Position numbers and translations under genes: made by a program | The notes under the pieces: model-generated | The model's input: only the letters and a program-made list of their open reading frames with translations | The model's database searches: none | Told to the model about the DNA's origin: nothing | Origin: Bacillota bacterium | Lineage (GTDB): Bacteria > Bacillota > Clostridia > Lachnospirales > Lachnospiraceae | Length of the DNA: 64,000 nucleotides | Direction: 5' to 3' | NCBI GenBank assembly: GCA_023457255.1 | Contig: JAEWMB010000028.1 | Coordinates: forward strand, 1-64,000 | Part shown: in pieces, positions 8,764-16,290 of the stretch | Layout: each line of letters begins with the position of its first letter | Numbering within the stretch: the first letter of the stretch is position 1

Positions 8764-8873
8764 AGGTGCTTCGGCACCTGTTTACGAACTAATCCGCCTA
8801 AGGGCGGTCAGGCCCCCGGCAGGGCGAAATACCCTTGAACATAAACGAAGTTTGTGCGATGGGTGTATTTCGC
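8764..8873. other. Putative oriT block
   Basis: A GC-rich island immediately upstream of the relaxase start. It holds the hairpin AGGTGC-TTCG-GCACCT (8764-8779), a CCGCC/GGCGG hairpin (8794-8807), and the inverted repeat GCGAAATAC (8824-8832) / GTATTTCGC (8865-8873). The latter flanks an inner CATAAAC-GAA-GTTTGTG dyad. Nested dyads beside a relaxase gene are the usual layout of an origin of transfer. The nick site is not identified. Confidence 0.6.
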
Positions 8874-8899
8874 TCTCAAATGCCGAGGGCTTGGAGAGA

Positions 8900-9175
8900 T
8901 TACTTCCAGCTTATGTCCGGCTCTGTACCTGCCTTTCCATTTTGGGCGTATCCGCCCATTTTATCTGCCCGTATCCGGGCTGCCTTTTCTATGACCGATA
9001 AAAAATTATCAACCGTACTTTCTTCCCAACCAGCAAGCCACACCAGTGTTTTTTCTTCTGCTTTGGTAAGCACCACACCATTCAGAACCCTATTCATTTT
9101 CTCAATTCGCCTGGCTTCTGTTTCATAAAACAAATGATTCTCATTCCTGCTCCCATACATTGGTTGTATAAACAT
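8900..9175 (-). CDS. Hypothetical mobile-element protein
   Basis: 91 residues from the ATG at 9173-9175 (MFIQPMYGSRNENHLFYETE), chosen because AGGAGA lies 5 bases upstream. The sequence has ETEARRIEKMNRVLNGVVLTKAEEKTLVWLAGWEEST, which looks helical. I do not recognise a function. It lies between the oriT block and the replication module, where similar mobilizable elements carry small accessory genes. Confidence 0.65.
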   Translation of the reverse strand: MFIQPMYGSRNENHLFYETEARRIEKMNRVLNGVVLTKAEEKTLVWLAGWEESTVDNFLSVIEKAARIRADKMGGYAQNGKAGTEPDISWK

Positions 9176-9282
9176 ATTTTCTCCTATTTGCCGGCACACT
9201 TTCGGCTACACATGAGACATTTCTCCTTATCTGCTCTATACAGGGGCGTGCCACGCTCCTGTTCTTATCAGCGAAGGAAAGC

Positions 9283-9516
9283 CTACCACCGGAAGCTGTC
9301 CGCTACTCCTCGCTTATCCAAGTATTCCTTTCTGGCTTTTTCCTTTTCTTCCTCTGTTGGTGCAGTTTTATATTTGGAATAAAGCTGCCTCATAGTAATG
9401 GAATCCAGTTTATCCATCAATCCCTTTTTTATCTCCGAATAGGTATCTTCCATATCCAGCAGATGGTATTTTATCAGTGCTATAAATAACTCTTCCGGTA
9501 TTTGTATACTTTTCAA
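9283..9516 (-). CDS. Small hypothetical mobile-element protein
   Basis: 77 residues, charged and helical (MKSIQIPEELFIALIKYHLL, then APTEEEKEKARKEYLDKRG). The ATG follows an AGGAGT-like site. No function is recognised. It follows the iteron-like repeat region and belongs to the same minus-strand operon as the RepA-like ATPase. Confidence 0.65.
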   Translation of the reverse strand: MKSIQIPEELFIALIKYHLLDMEDTYSEIKKGLMDKLDSITMRQLYSKYKTAPTEEEKEKARKEYLDKRGVADSFRW

Positions 9517-9540
9517 TCTTTACTCCTTTCCGTGTCGGTT

Positions 9541-9604
9541 GTGACGATTGTGACGGTTAAATAACTATATATAAAATACCGTCACAACCGTCACCAATCG
9601 TCAC
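9541..9604. repeat. Iteron-like GTGACG/CGTCAC repeats
   Basis: Five copies of GTGACG or its complement: 9541 and 9551 in one orientation, then 9580, 9589 and 9599 in the other. TTGTGACGGT (9548-9557) pairs with ACCGTCACAA (9578-9587) around an AT-rich 20-base spacer. The location directly after the RepA-like gene suggests a replication origin or ssi site. Confidence 0.5.
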
Positions 9605-9701
9605 ACTCTGCTTTTATAATTCTAAATGTCTCTATTTTCCTATCATTCTTGTTCTGAAAAAATTGCTGTAACCACATCCTACTTCTTAATTTCAGAACAC
9701 C

Positions 9702-10880
9702 TCACTTTTCAGTTTCTTGCTGTAATAATTTCAAAGTTATTATCCTACCATCATGCCCTCTGGTACTTTCATACTGAATGTGATATTCCAGTAGCAAATG
9801 CTCTGCACTAATATTTAATTTTCTTGTTAGAATATTTGGTGCTATCTCCATTCCCGGCAGCAACTCTAGCAAACCCGATGCGGTACCTTTCCACTCCGGC
9901 TTTTCCTTATTTACCACTTTGGCAATAGCCTCCAGCAATAGATCAGCAGGCTCCTTCCAAAGCTCTGTTTCTGCCTTTATCAGTTCCCACACGCATTGCT
10001 CTCTATTAAAGTCAAGTTGTAAACGCTGGTCTTGCTGGTCACGTCCTGCTACCTCCAAAATCGCCTTGTTCTCGGTACGTTTTTCCTTTTGCATGATAAA
10101 CGCTCCATCTGCTGCTCCCAGAAGCCCGTTTGTTCCTGAAATCATATCAAAACTATCCGAGGATTCCATCTTTCTTGTGTGATGTACCACCAACAGACAG
10201 ATACCATTTTCATCACTGAATTTTTTTAGCTTGGTAACAATCTCATAATCACTGGCATAACTAGACTTATCTCCACAAGCCTCTCTGACCTTTTGCAGCG
10301 TATCTATGATAATCAGTCTTGCATCCTTATGCTCTTTTACGAAATCCTTCAACTGCTCTTCCAGTCCTTGATTTAGATTCTTGGATTGTGTCGCAAAGTA
10401 GAAATCTCTGGTACTTTCCACTCCAAACATTCGTGATAACCGTTTTTGCAGCCTTGCATAATCATCTTCTAGTGCAAGATATAAAACAGTGCCTTTTTGT
10501 ACCGGATAACCCCACAATGGTATGCCCTTGCTGACATGATAGCCCAACTGTGCCATGAAGAAGGACTTACCAACCTTTGGGGCACCCACAAAAAGGTATG
10601 TTCCGTTGTAAATTAGTCCATCAACTATTGGAATCTTTGGAGGATAAACCGTATCGTACAATTCCTCCATAGAAACGATTTGAAGCTGCTCCTGCCCGGT
10701 ACTCACCGGGCAAGGAACATTTGTTGTACTACTTTCCTTAGAATCCTTAGAAATTGTGGCTTGCAGATTGTTTTGCACTTTGGAATCTGCTATAATTTCT
10801 TTGTCAATTTTGATAAGTGACTGTTTCCCATCTGCGCCAACAGATGAACTGGAAGCAGTCGTTTTTTTGTCTGTCTTCAT
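9702..10880 (-). CDS. repA: RepA-like AAA ATPase / replicative helicase
   Basis: 392 residues. A low-complexity start is followed by a RecA-like core of the AAA_25/RepA type: FVGAPKVGKSF (Walker A, about residue 112), LYLALEDDYARLQKRL, LIIIDTLQ (Walker B) and LLVVHHTRK. These are the signatures of RepA-type hexameric helicases of plasmids and mobilizable elements. A winged-helix tail (about 310-390) follows. ATGA overlap with the MobC-like gene indicates translational coupling. It probably supports replication of the excised circle. Confidence 0.8.
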   Translation of the reverse strand: MKTDKKTTASSSSVGADGKQSLIKIDKEIIADSKVQNNLQATISKDSKESSTTNVPCPVSTGQEQLQIVSMEELYDTVYPPKIPIVDGLIYNGTYLFVGAPKVGKSFFMAQLGYHVSKGIPLWGYPVQKGTVLYLALEDDYARLQKRLSRMFGVESTRDFYFATQSKNLNQGLEEQLKDFVKEHKDARLIIIDTLQKVREACGDKSSYASDYEIVTKLKKFSDENGICLLVVHHTRKMESSDSFDMISGTNGLLGAADGAFIMQKEKRTENKAILEVAGRDQQDQRLQLDFNREQCVWELIKAETELWKEPADLLLEAIAKVVNKEKPEWKGTASGLLELLPGMEIAPNILTRKLNISAEHLLLEYHIQYESTRGHDGRIITLKLLQQETEK

Positions 10881-11212
10881 GGCAAATTCTCCTTATTTTC
10901 CTCCTTCAATCCATTCATGGTTTCTGCCACTAATTGCAGCGTATAAAGAAATTCCTCCGAGGCTTCACTACACTGCTCCAACCGTTTCAGTTCCTCATAG
11001 ATTTCTACCATGTGATTTCTAAGTGCCTTATATACTCTTGGATTGCCCTGCACCACCACTTCTCTGTGTAATAGTCTGCGGATAATATAGTCCTGCTTCG
11101 TAAGTCCCGACAGGCTCACACAATCATCTAGCAGCTTCGCTTCCTCCTCTGATACCCGAAAAGCCACTGTCCTGCTCCTCCATCTTCCCTGAAAATCTAA
11201 ACTGCGTTCCAT
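10877..11212 (-). CDS. MobC-like relaxosome protein
   Basis: 111 residues from the ATG at 11210-11212, which follows AGGAGG; a longer frame from 11338 overlaps the integrase and lacks a site. RSRTVAFRVSEEEAKLLDDCVSLSGLTKQDYIIRRLL is a ribbon-helix-helix motif as in MobC. MobC proteins bind oriT and help the relaxase. The start follows the integrase stop by one base, so integrase, MobC, RepA and mobilization genes form one operon. Confidence 0.72.
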   Translation of the reverse strand: MERSLDFQGRWRSRTVAFRVSEEEAKLLDDCVSLSGLTKQDYIIRRLLHREVVVQGNPRVYKALRNHMVEIYEELKRLEQCSEASEEFLYTLQLVAETMNGLKEENKENLP

Positions 11213-11213
11213 T

Positions 11214-12293
11214 TCACTCTTCCTCCTTTCCCATTCGTTCAATATCCAGCTTGTCAGCCATTTCCGTTTGCTTTGTGGGAAAAAGATGTGCGTACCGATA
11301 AGTAATATCAATACTCTCATGTCCCACTCTTTCAGCAATTGCCAGTGCAGAAAATCCCATCTCTACCAACAAAGAAATAGCACTGTGCCGGAGGTCATGC
11401 ACCCTTATCCGCTTTACCCCAGCCGCCTTTGCTCCTCTATCCATTTCATGGTGCAGATAGGACTTTGTAATCTGAAACAGCCTTTCATTCTCTCCGGCTT
11501 CATACAGCATACTGATATATTCCTGCATCTCTTCACAGAGAAACTTCGGCATCTTAATGGTTCGGTTGCTCTTGGGTGTCTTTGGACTGGTAATCACATC
11601 TTTTCCTTTTAACCTCTGATATGATTTGTTAATGGTTAACGTGCATTTGGCAAAATCAAAGTCTTTTGGTGTGAGAGCCAGCATTTCTCCCATTCGGACA
11701 CCACACCAGTAAAGTATTTCAAAAGCATAATAGGATACTGGCTTATCCATCATGGCATCCGCAAATTTCAGATATTCGTCTTTTGTCCAGAACAACATTT
11801 CCTTGTGCCCTTCACTTCCCATGGTTCCGGCTTTCTGTGCCGGATTGAATGGAAGATGATAAAAGCGTACTGCATGGTTAAATATTGCACTTAACTGGCT
11901 ATGTATGGTCTTTAGATAAGTGGGAGAATACCGCTCCCCCTTATCGCCCTTATATGCCAGCAGTTCGTTCTGCCATGCAATAATATCTTTCGCTTCAATC
12001 TCTCCAATCTTTCGCTGTCCGAAGTAAGGAAGTATCTTGGTTCGTATCACATGGCTCTTGGATTCCCATGTATTTTCCTTTACTCGTTTCCTTTTATCCA
12101 CCTCATAGATTTCAAAGAAACTTTCAAAGGTCATATCCAGTTTGGAACCCTGCTTAAGCAGCTCCTCCCTCTCCCACATCTGGGCTTCTTTCTTGGTGGT
12201 AAAACCACGTTTCTGCGTCTGCTTCCGCTCTCCTTTCCAATTGGAAAACCGAAACACCACACGCCATTTATCGCCGTCTTTATATACAGCCAT
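11214..12293 (-). CDS. int: Tyrosine integrase of element 2
   Basis: 359 residues, intact. N-terminal AP2-like arm-binding domain (about 1-50: WRVVFRFSNWKGERKQTQKRGF), SAM-like core-binding domain (about 55-150) and catalytic domain with R200 (GVRMGEM), H299-x-x-R302 (HDLRHS), H325 (RVGH) and Y334 (RYAHLFP). It integrates and excises the element at the ACTCAAACTC core in guaA. It is about 50% identical by eye to the broken integrase at 1305. It lies 32 bases after the excisionase gene. Confidence 0.93.
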   Translation of the reverse strand: MAVYKDGDKWRVVFRFSNWKGERKQTQKRGFTTKKEAQMWEREELLKQGSKLDMTFESFFEIYEVDKRKRVKENTWESKSHVIRTKILPYFGQRKIGEIEAKDIIAWQNELLAYKGDKGERYSPTYLKTIHSQLSAIFNHAVRFYHLPFNPAQKAGTMGSEGHKEMLFWTKDEYLKFADAMMDKPVSYYAFEILYWCGVRMGEMLALTPKDFDFAKCTLTINKSYQRLKGKDVITSPKTPKSNRTIKMPKFLCEEMQEYISMLYEAGENERLFQITKSYLHHEMDRGAKAAGVKRIRVHDLRHSAISLLVEMGFSALAIAERVGHESIDITYRYAHLFPTKQTEMADKLDIERMGKEEE

Positions 12294-12326
12294 TCTGTCA
12301 ACTCCCTTCTGTACATTTTTTATGTG

Positions 12327-12506
12327 TTATTCGCTGTAACATAGTTTCTTGTGGAAATACTGGGCATTTACTCTGCCAGACACCGTCAGGTAGCCTAGTT
12401 TTCTTAATTCCTCATTGAGCTGCTTCACCACCTTGTAGGCGTATGACTTGGATACTCCCAACTCGTCAGCAACTTCTTGTACACTCATAAAAGTTTTGTT
12501 CTCCAA
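12327..12506 (-). CDS. xis: Excisionase-like HTH protein
   Basis: A 59-residue protein read directly from the minus strand: TTG start with GGAGG 7 bases upstream, or the ATG six codons later. MSVQEVADELGVSKSYAYKVVKQLNEELRKLGYL is a compact winged-HTH of the excisionase/MerR-like kind. Such genes precede tyrosine integrases in many Clostridia elements and set the direction of recombination. The promoter at 12563-12591 overlaps a repressor operator. Confidence 0.78.
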   Translation of the reverse strand: MENKTFMSVQEVADELGVSKSYAYKVVKQLNEELRKLGYLTVSGRVNAQYFHKKLCYSE

Positions 12507-12531
12507 ATGGTTTCCTCCTCTTTTTTATTTC

Positions 12532-12628
12532 ACTAAACTATTTTGTTTAAGTTTATATTTGTATAATACTAAACATTTTGAGTTAAGTCAATAGGTTTTC
12601 AAAAAAATACTAACTTTTTTTGTTTAGT
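12532..12628. promoter_or_regulatory. Three repressor operators between xis and the XRE gene
   Basis: Imperfect dyads of the form ACTAAAC...GTTTA/GTTAAGT lie at 12532-12552, 12568-12588 and 12609-12628, about 36 and 41 bases apart. The middle one sits in the spacer of the xis promoter. They are likely sites for the XRE protein at 12695. Confidence 0.6.
12563..12591 (-). promoter_or_regulatory. Promoter of xis-int-mobilization operon
   Basis: On the minus strand, TTGACT (12586-12591) and TATTAT (12563-12568) with a 17-base spacer. The second operator covers the spacer, so repressor binding should block it. Confidence 0.7.
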
Positions 12629-12633
12629 TATTC

Positions 12634-12662
12634 TTGATATCTCAAATCCTCCATGCTATACT
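12634..12662 (+). promoter_or_regulatory. Promoter of the element 2 repressor
   Basis: TTGATA (12634-12639) and TATACT (12657-12662) with a 17-base spacer. The third operator ends 6 bases upstream. Confidence 0.7.
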
Positions 12663-12694
12663 GTGTATAAACAAATAAGTTTAGGAGGTTTACT

Positions 12695-13195
12695 ATGGCA
12701 ATTGGACAACGTATCAAATTCTTTCGTAACAGAAAGGGAATGACACAAAAGGAGTTGGGTGGAATACTTGGTTTTCTAGGTAAAACTTCTGATGTGCGAA
12801 TGGCACAGTATGAATCAGAAACCAGAGTTCCCAAAACAGAATTGGTAAAGGAAATGGCTCACATTTTTGATGTCAGCACACATGCCCTTACTGTGCCAGA
12901 TATAGATACCTACATTGGTCTTATGCATACGCTTTTTACTTTGGAAGATATGTATGGACTGAAAATCGGAGAGATTGATGGAGAACTCTGCCTACGTCTG
13001 GATAAATCTGTTGGTACTTCATACCTTTCTATACTCGATATGTTGCTGGCTTGGCAAAAGGAAGCATTTCGGCTGGAAAGCGGAGAAATTACAAAAGAAG
13101 AATATGACGAATGGCGATATAAATATCCAGAACTGGAAACTCAACGGACATCAAAACTCATAAAAAAAGCTAACAAAACAAATGATTTGCTCTGA
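12695..13195 (+). CDS. XRE-family repressor of element 2
   Basis: 166 residues. HTH at about 5-65 (RIKFFRNRKGMTQKELGGILGF, VRMAQYESETR), then a C-terminal domain with LFTLEDMYGLKIGEIDGELCLRLD, as in many Clostridia mobile-element repressors. AGGAGG lies 7 bases upstream. It is divergent from xis across three dyad operators, so it most likely keeps excision and transfer off. Confidence 0.82.
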   Translation: MAIGQRIKFFRNRKGMTQKELGGILGFLGKTSDVRMAQYESETRVPKTELVKEMAHIFDVSTHALTVPDIDTYIGLMHTLFTLEDMYGLKIGEIDGELCLRLDKSVGTSYLSILDMLLAWQKEAFRLESGEITKEEYDEWRYKYPELETQRTSKLIKKANKTNDLL

Positions 13196-13203
13196 GGTGA
13201 ACC

Positions 13204-13923
13204 ATGAAAATAGTAAAAGAATTTTTACAAAGTGTATGGACTTTAAACACTGAACAAATTGCCATAATTTCTCTACTAATTACATTTTTACTTTTTGTGT
13301 TAGGAAAATATTATGAAAATCGCATTAAAGTTTATGAAACCCGAAAAGCTGAGTATCAAAAGCTAATAGATTTCATTCAAAAAATATTTAGTACTACAGA
13401 GGCTGATGCAGACAAACTTGCTAATGATATAGCTCTAAAAAAAGAGTTTTTAGGCATGGGAGCTTCCCTAGCAATTTATGGTTCTAAAAAGTTATACAAA
13501 ACCTATTGCTTCTATCGTTGGCTTGCGCTTGATGAAAATCTTCACCAGAATCGCTGGTATTCAAAAGATATGCTAATATACTCACTAGGAGAAATGTATC
13601 AAATAATGCGTAGAGAAATAGGTTTAAATCATGAATTAATTCGTATAGATGTACCTGATATTTTGGCCTTCTATATCAATGATTTTACAAAGCCCGAATT
13701 CAAGAAAAAATTTTACATTTATCACTTTAATAAATATGCTCTTAAATCAGCTATTTTCTGGGGTAAAATAGAAGAATTTATCCCACTTATCTGGTTTCAA
13801 AACTACATAATTAAGCCTTTATTTCTTCTTCTCTTTTGTATTATTCGTTTTCCTATTAAGTTACTCATTTTTACCCCTTTAAAATTCATAAAAAAACACG
13901 TCATAGAATCTAAAAACAAGTAA
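13204..13923 (+). CDS. Membrane-anchored hypothetical protein (cargo)
   Basis: 239 residues. One N-terminal membrane segment (about 17-36, IAIISLLITFLLFVLG), a charged coiled region (KYYENRIKVYETRKAEYQKLIDFIQKIF), then a cytosolic helical domain. A hydrophobic patch ends the protein (FLLLFCIIRFPIKLLIF). Function is not recognised. It begins 8 bases after the repressor stop and is probably expressed in the integrated state, as cargo or superinfection-exclusion genes are. A terminator follows. Confidence 0.65.
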   Translation: MKIVKEFLQSVWTLNTEQIAIISLLITFLLFVLGKYYENRIKVYETRKAEYQKLIDFIQKIFSTTEADADKLANDIALKKEFLGMGASLAIYGSKKLYKTYCFYRWLALDENLHQNRWYSKDMLIYSLGEMYQIMRREIGLNHELIRIDVPDILAFYINDFTKPEFKKKFYIYHFNKYALKSAIFWGKIEEFIPLIWFQNYIIKPLFLLLFCIIRFPIKLLIFTPLKFIKKHVIESKNK

Positions 13924-13924
13924 A

Positions 13925-13970
13925 AAACCTTACCGATATTCAGTTTTTCATCTGAAAATCAGTAAGGTTT
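13925..13970 (+). terminator. Terminator after the membrane gene
   Basis: AAACCTTAC (13925-13933) pairs with GTAAGGTTT (13962-13970), with an inner TTCAG/CTGAA stem. A short T-rich tail follows. Confidence 0.65.
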
Positions 13971-14017
13971 CTCTATGCAATATAAAATAAAATTTATTCT
14001 TTGAGTAGATATCAAAC

Positions 14018-14034
14018 GTTGCCAAAATGTTGCC
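14018..14034 (+). repeat. Right arm-type repeat of element 2
   Basis: GTTGCC-AAAAT-GTTGCC, ending 62 bases before the core at 14097. It matches the left-end copy at 2554-2570 in 16 of 17 bases. Confidence 0.62.
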
Positions 14035-14093
14035 ATTTACTAAACAAATTTGTTTGTAACACGTTTAAATACTGGCTTGTATTTTTCAAAAAA

Positions 14094-14107
14094 TCTACTC
14101 AAACTCG
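14094..14107. repeat. Core att repeat, element 2/element 3 junction
   Basis: TCTACTCAAACTCG, identical to 2438-2451; the inner ten bases match the guaA 3' end. On the minus strand it reads DIEFE plus a stop, a relic of the guaA tail (TIEFE). Confidence 0.78.
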
Positions 14108-14209
14108 ATATCGGATACTATATATTGTATCTAATCATTCCATTTACGTCTTTATATGGTATATATTTTCTAATCATTCTACGAATTCTGTATCGTTTAT
14201 AACTTTTTT

Positions 14210-14226
14210 GCAAGCATTTAGCAAGC
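14210..14226 (+). repeat. Left arm-type repeat of element 3
   Basis: GCAAGC-ATTTA-GCAAGC, 103 bases inside the core, exactly the spacing seen at the left end of element 2. The partner is at 23906-23922. Confidence 0.62.
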
Positions 14227-14245
14227 ATTAAATAAAAGCATTGAT

Positions 14246-14527
14246 TTACACACTGAAATCTTCATAACCCACTATCATAACATTGCCTACATAGTTACAA
14301 TATGATCTTCCACTTCTGTTACAAGGTTTTGAATATGAAGCTATTCTTCTATTCTTTTTGCTTTTACTTACAATAAGTCTATCACTTCTTGTTTCTCCAA
14401 TATAATGTCCATGGAAATCAAATAATTCTTCGTCATAGAACACTCCAATAGGCTTACCCTTTTTTGAAAATAGATAATCGCCTTCTCTAAATCCAATATA
14501 TTGTCCGCCCCATGCCCAATAATTCAT
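14246..14527 (-). CDS. Small beta-repeat protein ('4-fold beta flower'-like)
   Basis: 93 residues, rich in Gly, Tyr and Phe. Short repeating strands of the type 'F.GDYLFSKKGKPIGVFYDEELFDFHGHYIGE' (residues about 13-42) resemble the small '4-fold beta flower' domain. That match is from memory and not certain. It starts 10 bases after the HerA stop and is the last gene of the SIR2-HerA run, so it may be an accessory subunit. No catalytic motif is visible. Confidence 0.6.
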   Translation of the reverse strand: MNYWAWGGQYIGFREGDYLFSKKGKPIGVFYDEELFDFHGHYIGETRSDRLIVSKSKKNRRIASYSKPCNRSGRSYCNYVGNVMIVGYEDFSV

Positions 14528-14537
14528 AAAGTCACAC

Positions 14538-16277
14538 CTACTTTCTCGATTGTCTTATCATATTTATTATAGCTCCATCTATATCAAAAACCGTATCCTT
14601 CTTATCATACCATCTATCCCAAAACTCTATTGTTGAACTTATAGGTTCTTCTATTGGCTTATCTAACAATATCTTTGTAGGTAATTTTATAGCATCTCCT
14701 ACAACAATACATTCTCCTACGTCAAGATTTGGCAGAGAATCAACTAAACCTACTAAAGTATCTGTAAGCATTGTGGCAACGGCAGATTTATCTCTATCAT
14801 TTGTAATTTTTAAACTAATAATATTATTACACTGCGAAATAATTGTTGTATTTAATTCAGCTGGTCTCTGCGAAACAATTAATAGTGCAATCCCGTATTT
14901 TCGACCTTCTTTAGATATTTTTTCAAATATTTCTAATGATCTTTTTTCAATTGCTCTCATTTTTGATGTATCATTAGCCATATAAATATGAGCTTCATCA
15001 CACACAAATGCAAGAGGATGTCTTGTTTGATCTTTTTTAGGGCTCATCCAAAATTGAACATCATATGTAAGCCTTGTCAATATCCCAATTACAATTGCTA
15101 ACATATCTGCAGGCACCTCTGATAGGTCAATTACTTTAATTTTCTTATTGGAATCTGTATTCATTATTTTTTTTGTAAATTCATTTAAATAATTCACATT
15201 CTGAGTATCCGCTTCATTAAAAACAAATCCATATTTTTTGTCATCCATTTTTGTTTGAAGACGCATAATTAAATTTGTAAGCTTATCATTGTACAGTCCT
15301 TTTTTTGTTTTAGATTCTCCTTTTTTATCTCCCGTTTTAAACACTTCTCCTGTATCATCTTCTTTTGAATTTTGAACCTCTAAATATTCCTTTAACTTAT
15401 GCGCTGAAAACGGTACAGGAGTATCAGCTGTAACAACTTCCGAGGAAACAACGCTCAAATTATTCTCAATATAATCCTTTTTCGCTTTTAATATGTAATC
15501 AATTACAGCTGCCCTTTGATTTGTGGATGTTCCTTCAGAGGATTCTATAAACAAAGAATGAATTTCCTCATAGTTAAAAAACCACAGTGGGATATGTAAT
15601 CCGTCATCATTATCAGATATCTTAATTTGCTCCGCATAGCTAAGCTGAGTATATTCACCATGTAAATCATATACAATAATATTTGCGTGTGGTAGCTTAC
15701 TTGCCTTCTCAAGAATATTTGCCACTGTAAATGATTTTCCACTTCCTGTGCTTCCCACAATGCAAGCATGTCGCTGAAAGAACTTGTTACCATCTAAAAC
15801 AGCTTGTACTTCTCGATTACTTGCATATCTTCCAATCACCAATTTCTCTAATGTTGATGATGCAGAGTCATCTAATGAATTCATAATAACGGATAACGCT
15901 TCTCCCTCAGCAAGATAAACTTCACTATTAATTTCAGGATACGTATTGATAGCTCTTATAAAAACATTCGTTTTCTTCGAACCCAATTTTAAATAAAAAC
16001 TACCTACTAACGTAATATTGCATACATTGGTAGAATGCGACACCTCTTCATCTACATAAACGTCCTCACTATCATCAATCTCTATTCTTTTTTTACTAAC
16101 CTTTGTTATTATTCCAATTAATTTTTCATCAGCATTATCTCCACTCATAATTGAAATGTCATTTATCTTTAACCTATTTAAGATTTCCTCTTCTGACACC
16201 TCGACTGTAACTTTTTTTGTATCAACATTAACCACAGATCCTATACTGTTAACCAAGTATTCTTTTAGTGTTTTCAT
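14538..16277 (-). CDS. herA: HerA-type DUF87 ATPase (SIR2-HerA system)
   Basis: 579 residues. N-terminal HAS-barrel region (about 1-150), then Walker A GSTGSGKS at 175-182, a long insertion, Walker B-like HPLAFVCDEAH, and SQRPAELNTTIISQC near the end. HerA-type proteins form hexameric DNA translocases. The start at 16275-16277 is preferred: AGGAGA lies 4 bases upstream, while the longer frame overlaps SIR2. Its pairing with a SIR2 NADase matches the known SIR2-HerA (Nezha) anti-phage system, in which the two assemble and deplete NAD. Confidence 0.88.
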   Translation of the reverse strand: MKTLKEYLVNSIGSVVNVDTKKVTVEVSEEEILNRLKINDISIMSGDNADEKLIGIITKVSKKRIEIDDSEDVYVDEEVSHSTNVCNITLVGSFYLKLGSKKTNVFIRAINTYPEINSEVYLAEGEALSVIMNSLDDSASSTLEKLVIGRYASNREVQAVLDGNKFFQRHACIVGSTGSGKSFTVANILEKASKLPHANIIVYDLHGEYTQLSYAEQIKISDNDDGLHIPLWFFNYEEIHSLFIESSEGTSTNQRAAVIDYILKAKKDYIENNLSVVSSEVVTADTPVPFSAHKLKEYLEVQNSKEDDTGEVFKTGDKKGESKTKKGLYNDKLTNLIMRLQTKMDDKKYGFVFNEADTQNVNYLNEFTKKIMNTDSNKKIKVIDLSEVPADMLAIVIGILTRLTYDVQFWMSPKKDQTRHPLAFVCDEAHIYMANDTSKMRAIEKRSLEIFEKISKEGRKYGIALLIVSQRPAELNTTIISQCNNIISLKITNDRDKSAVATMLTDTLVGLVDSLPNLDVGECIVVGDAIKLPTKILLDKPIEEPISSTIEFWDRWYDKKDTVFDIDGAIINMIRQSRK

Positions 16278-16290
16278 CTTTTCTCCTATT

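Noticed and set aside
14773..14985. + strand frames inside herA and other defence genes
   Set aside because: They are frame shadows without ribosome sites; the minus-strand proteins carry clear motifs.
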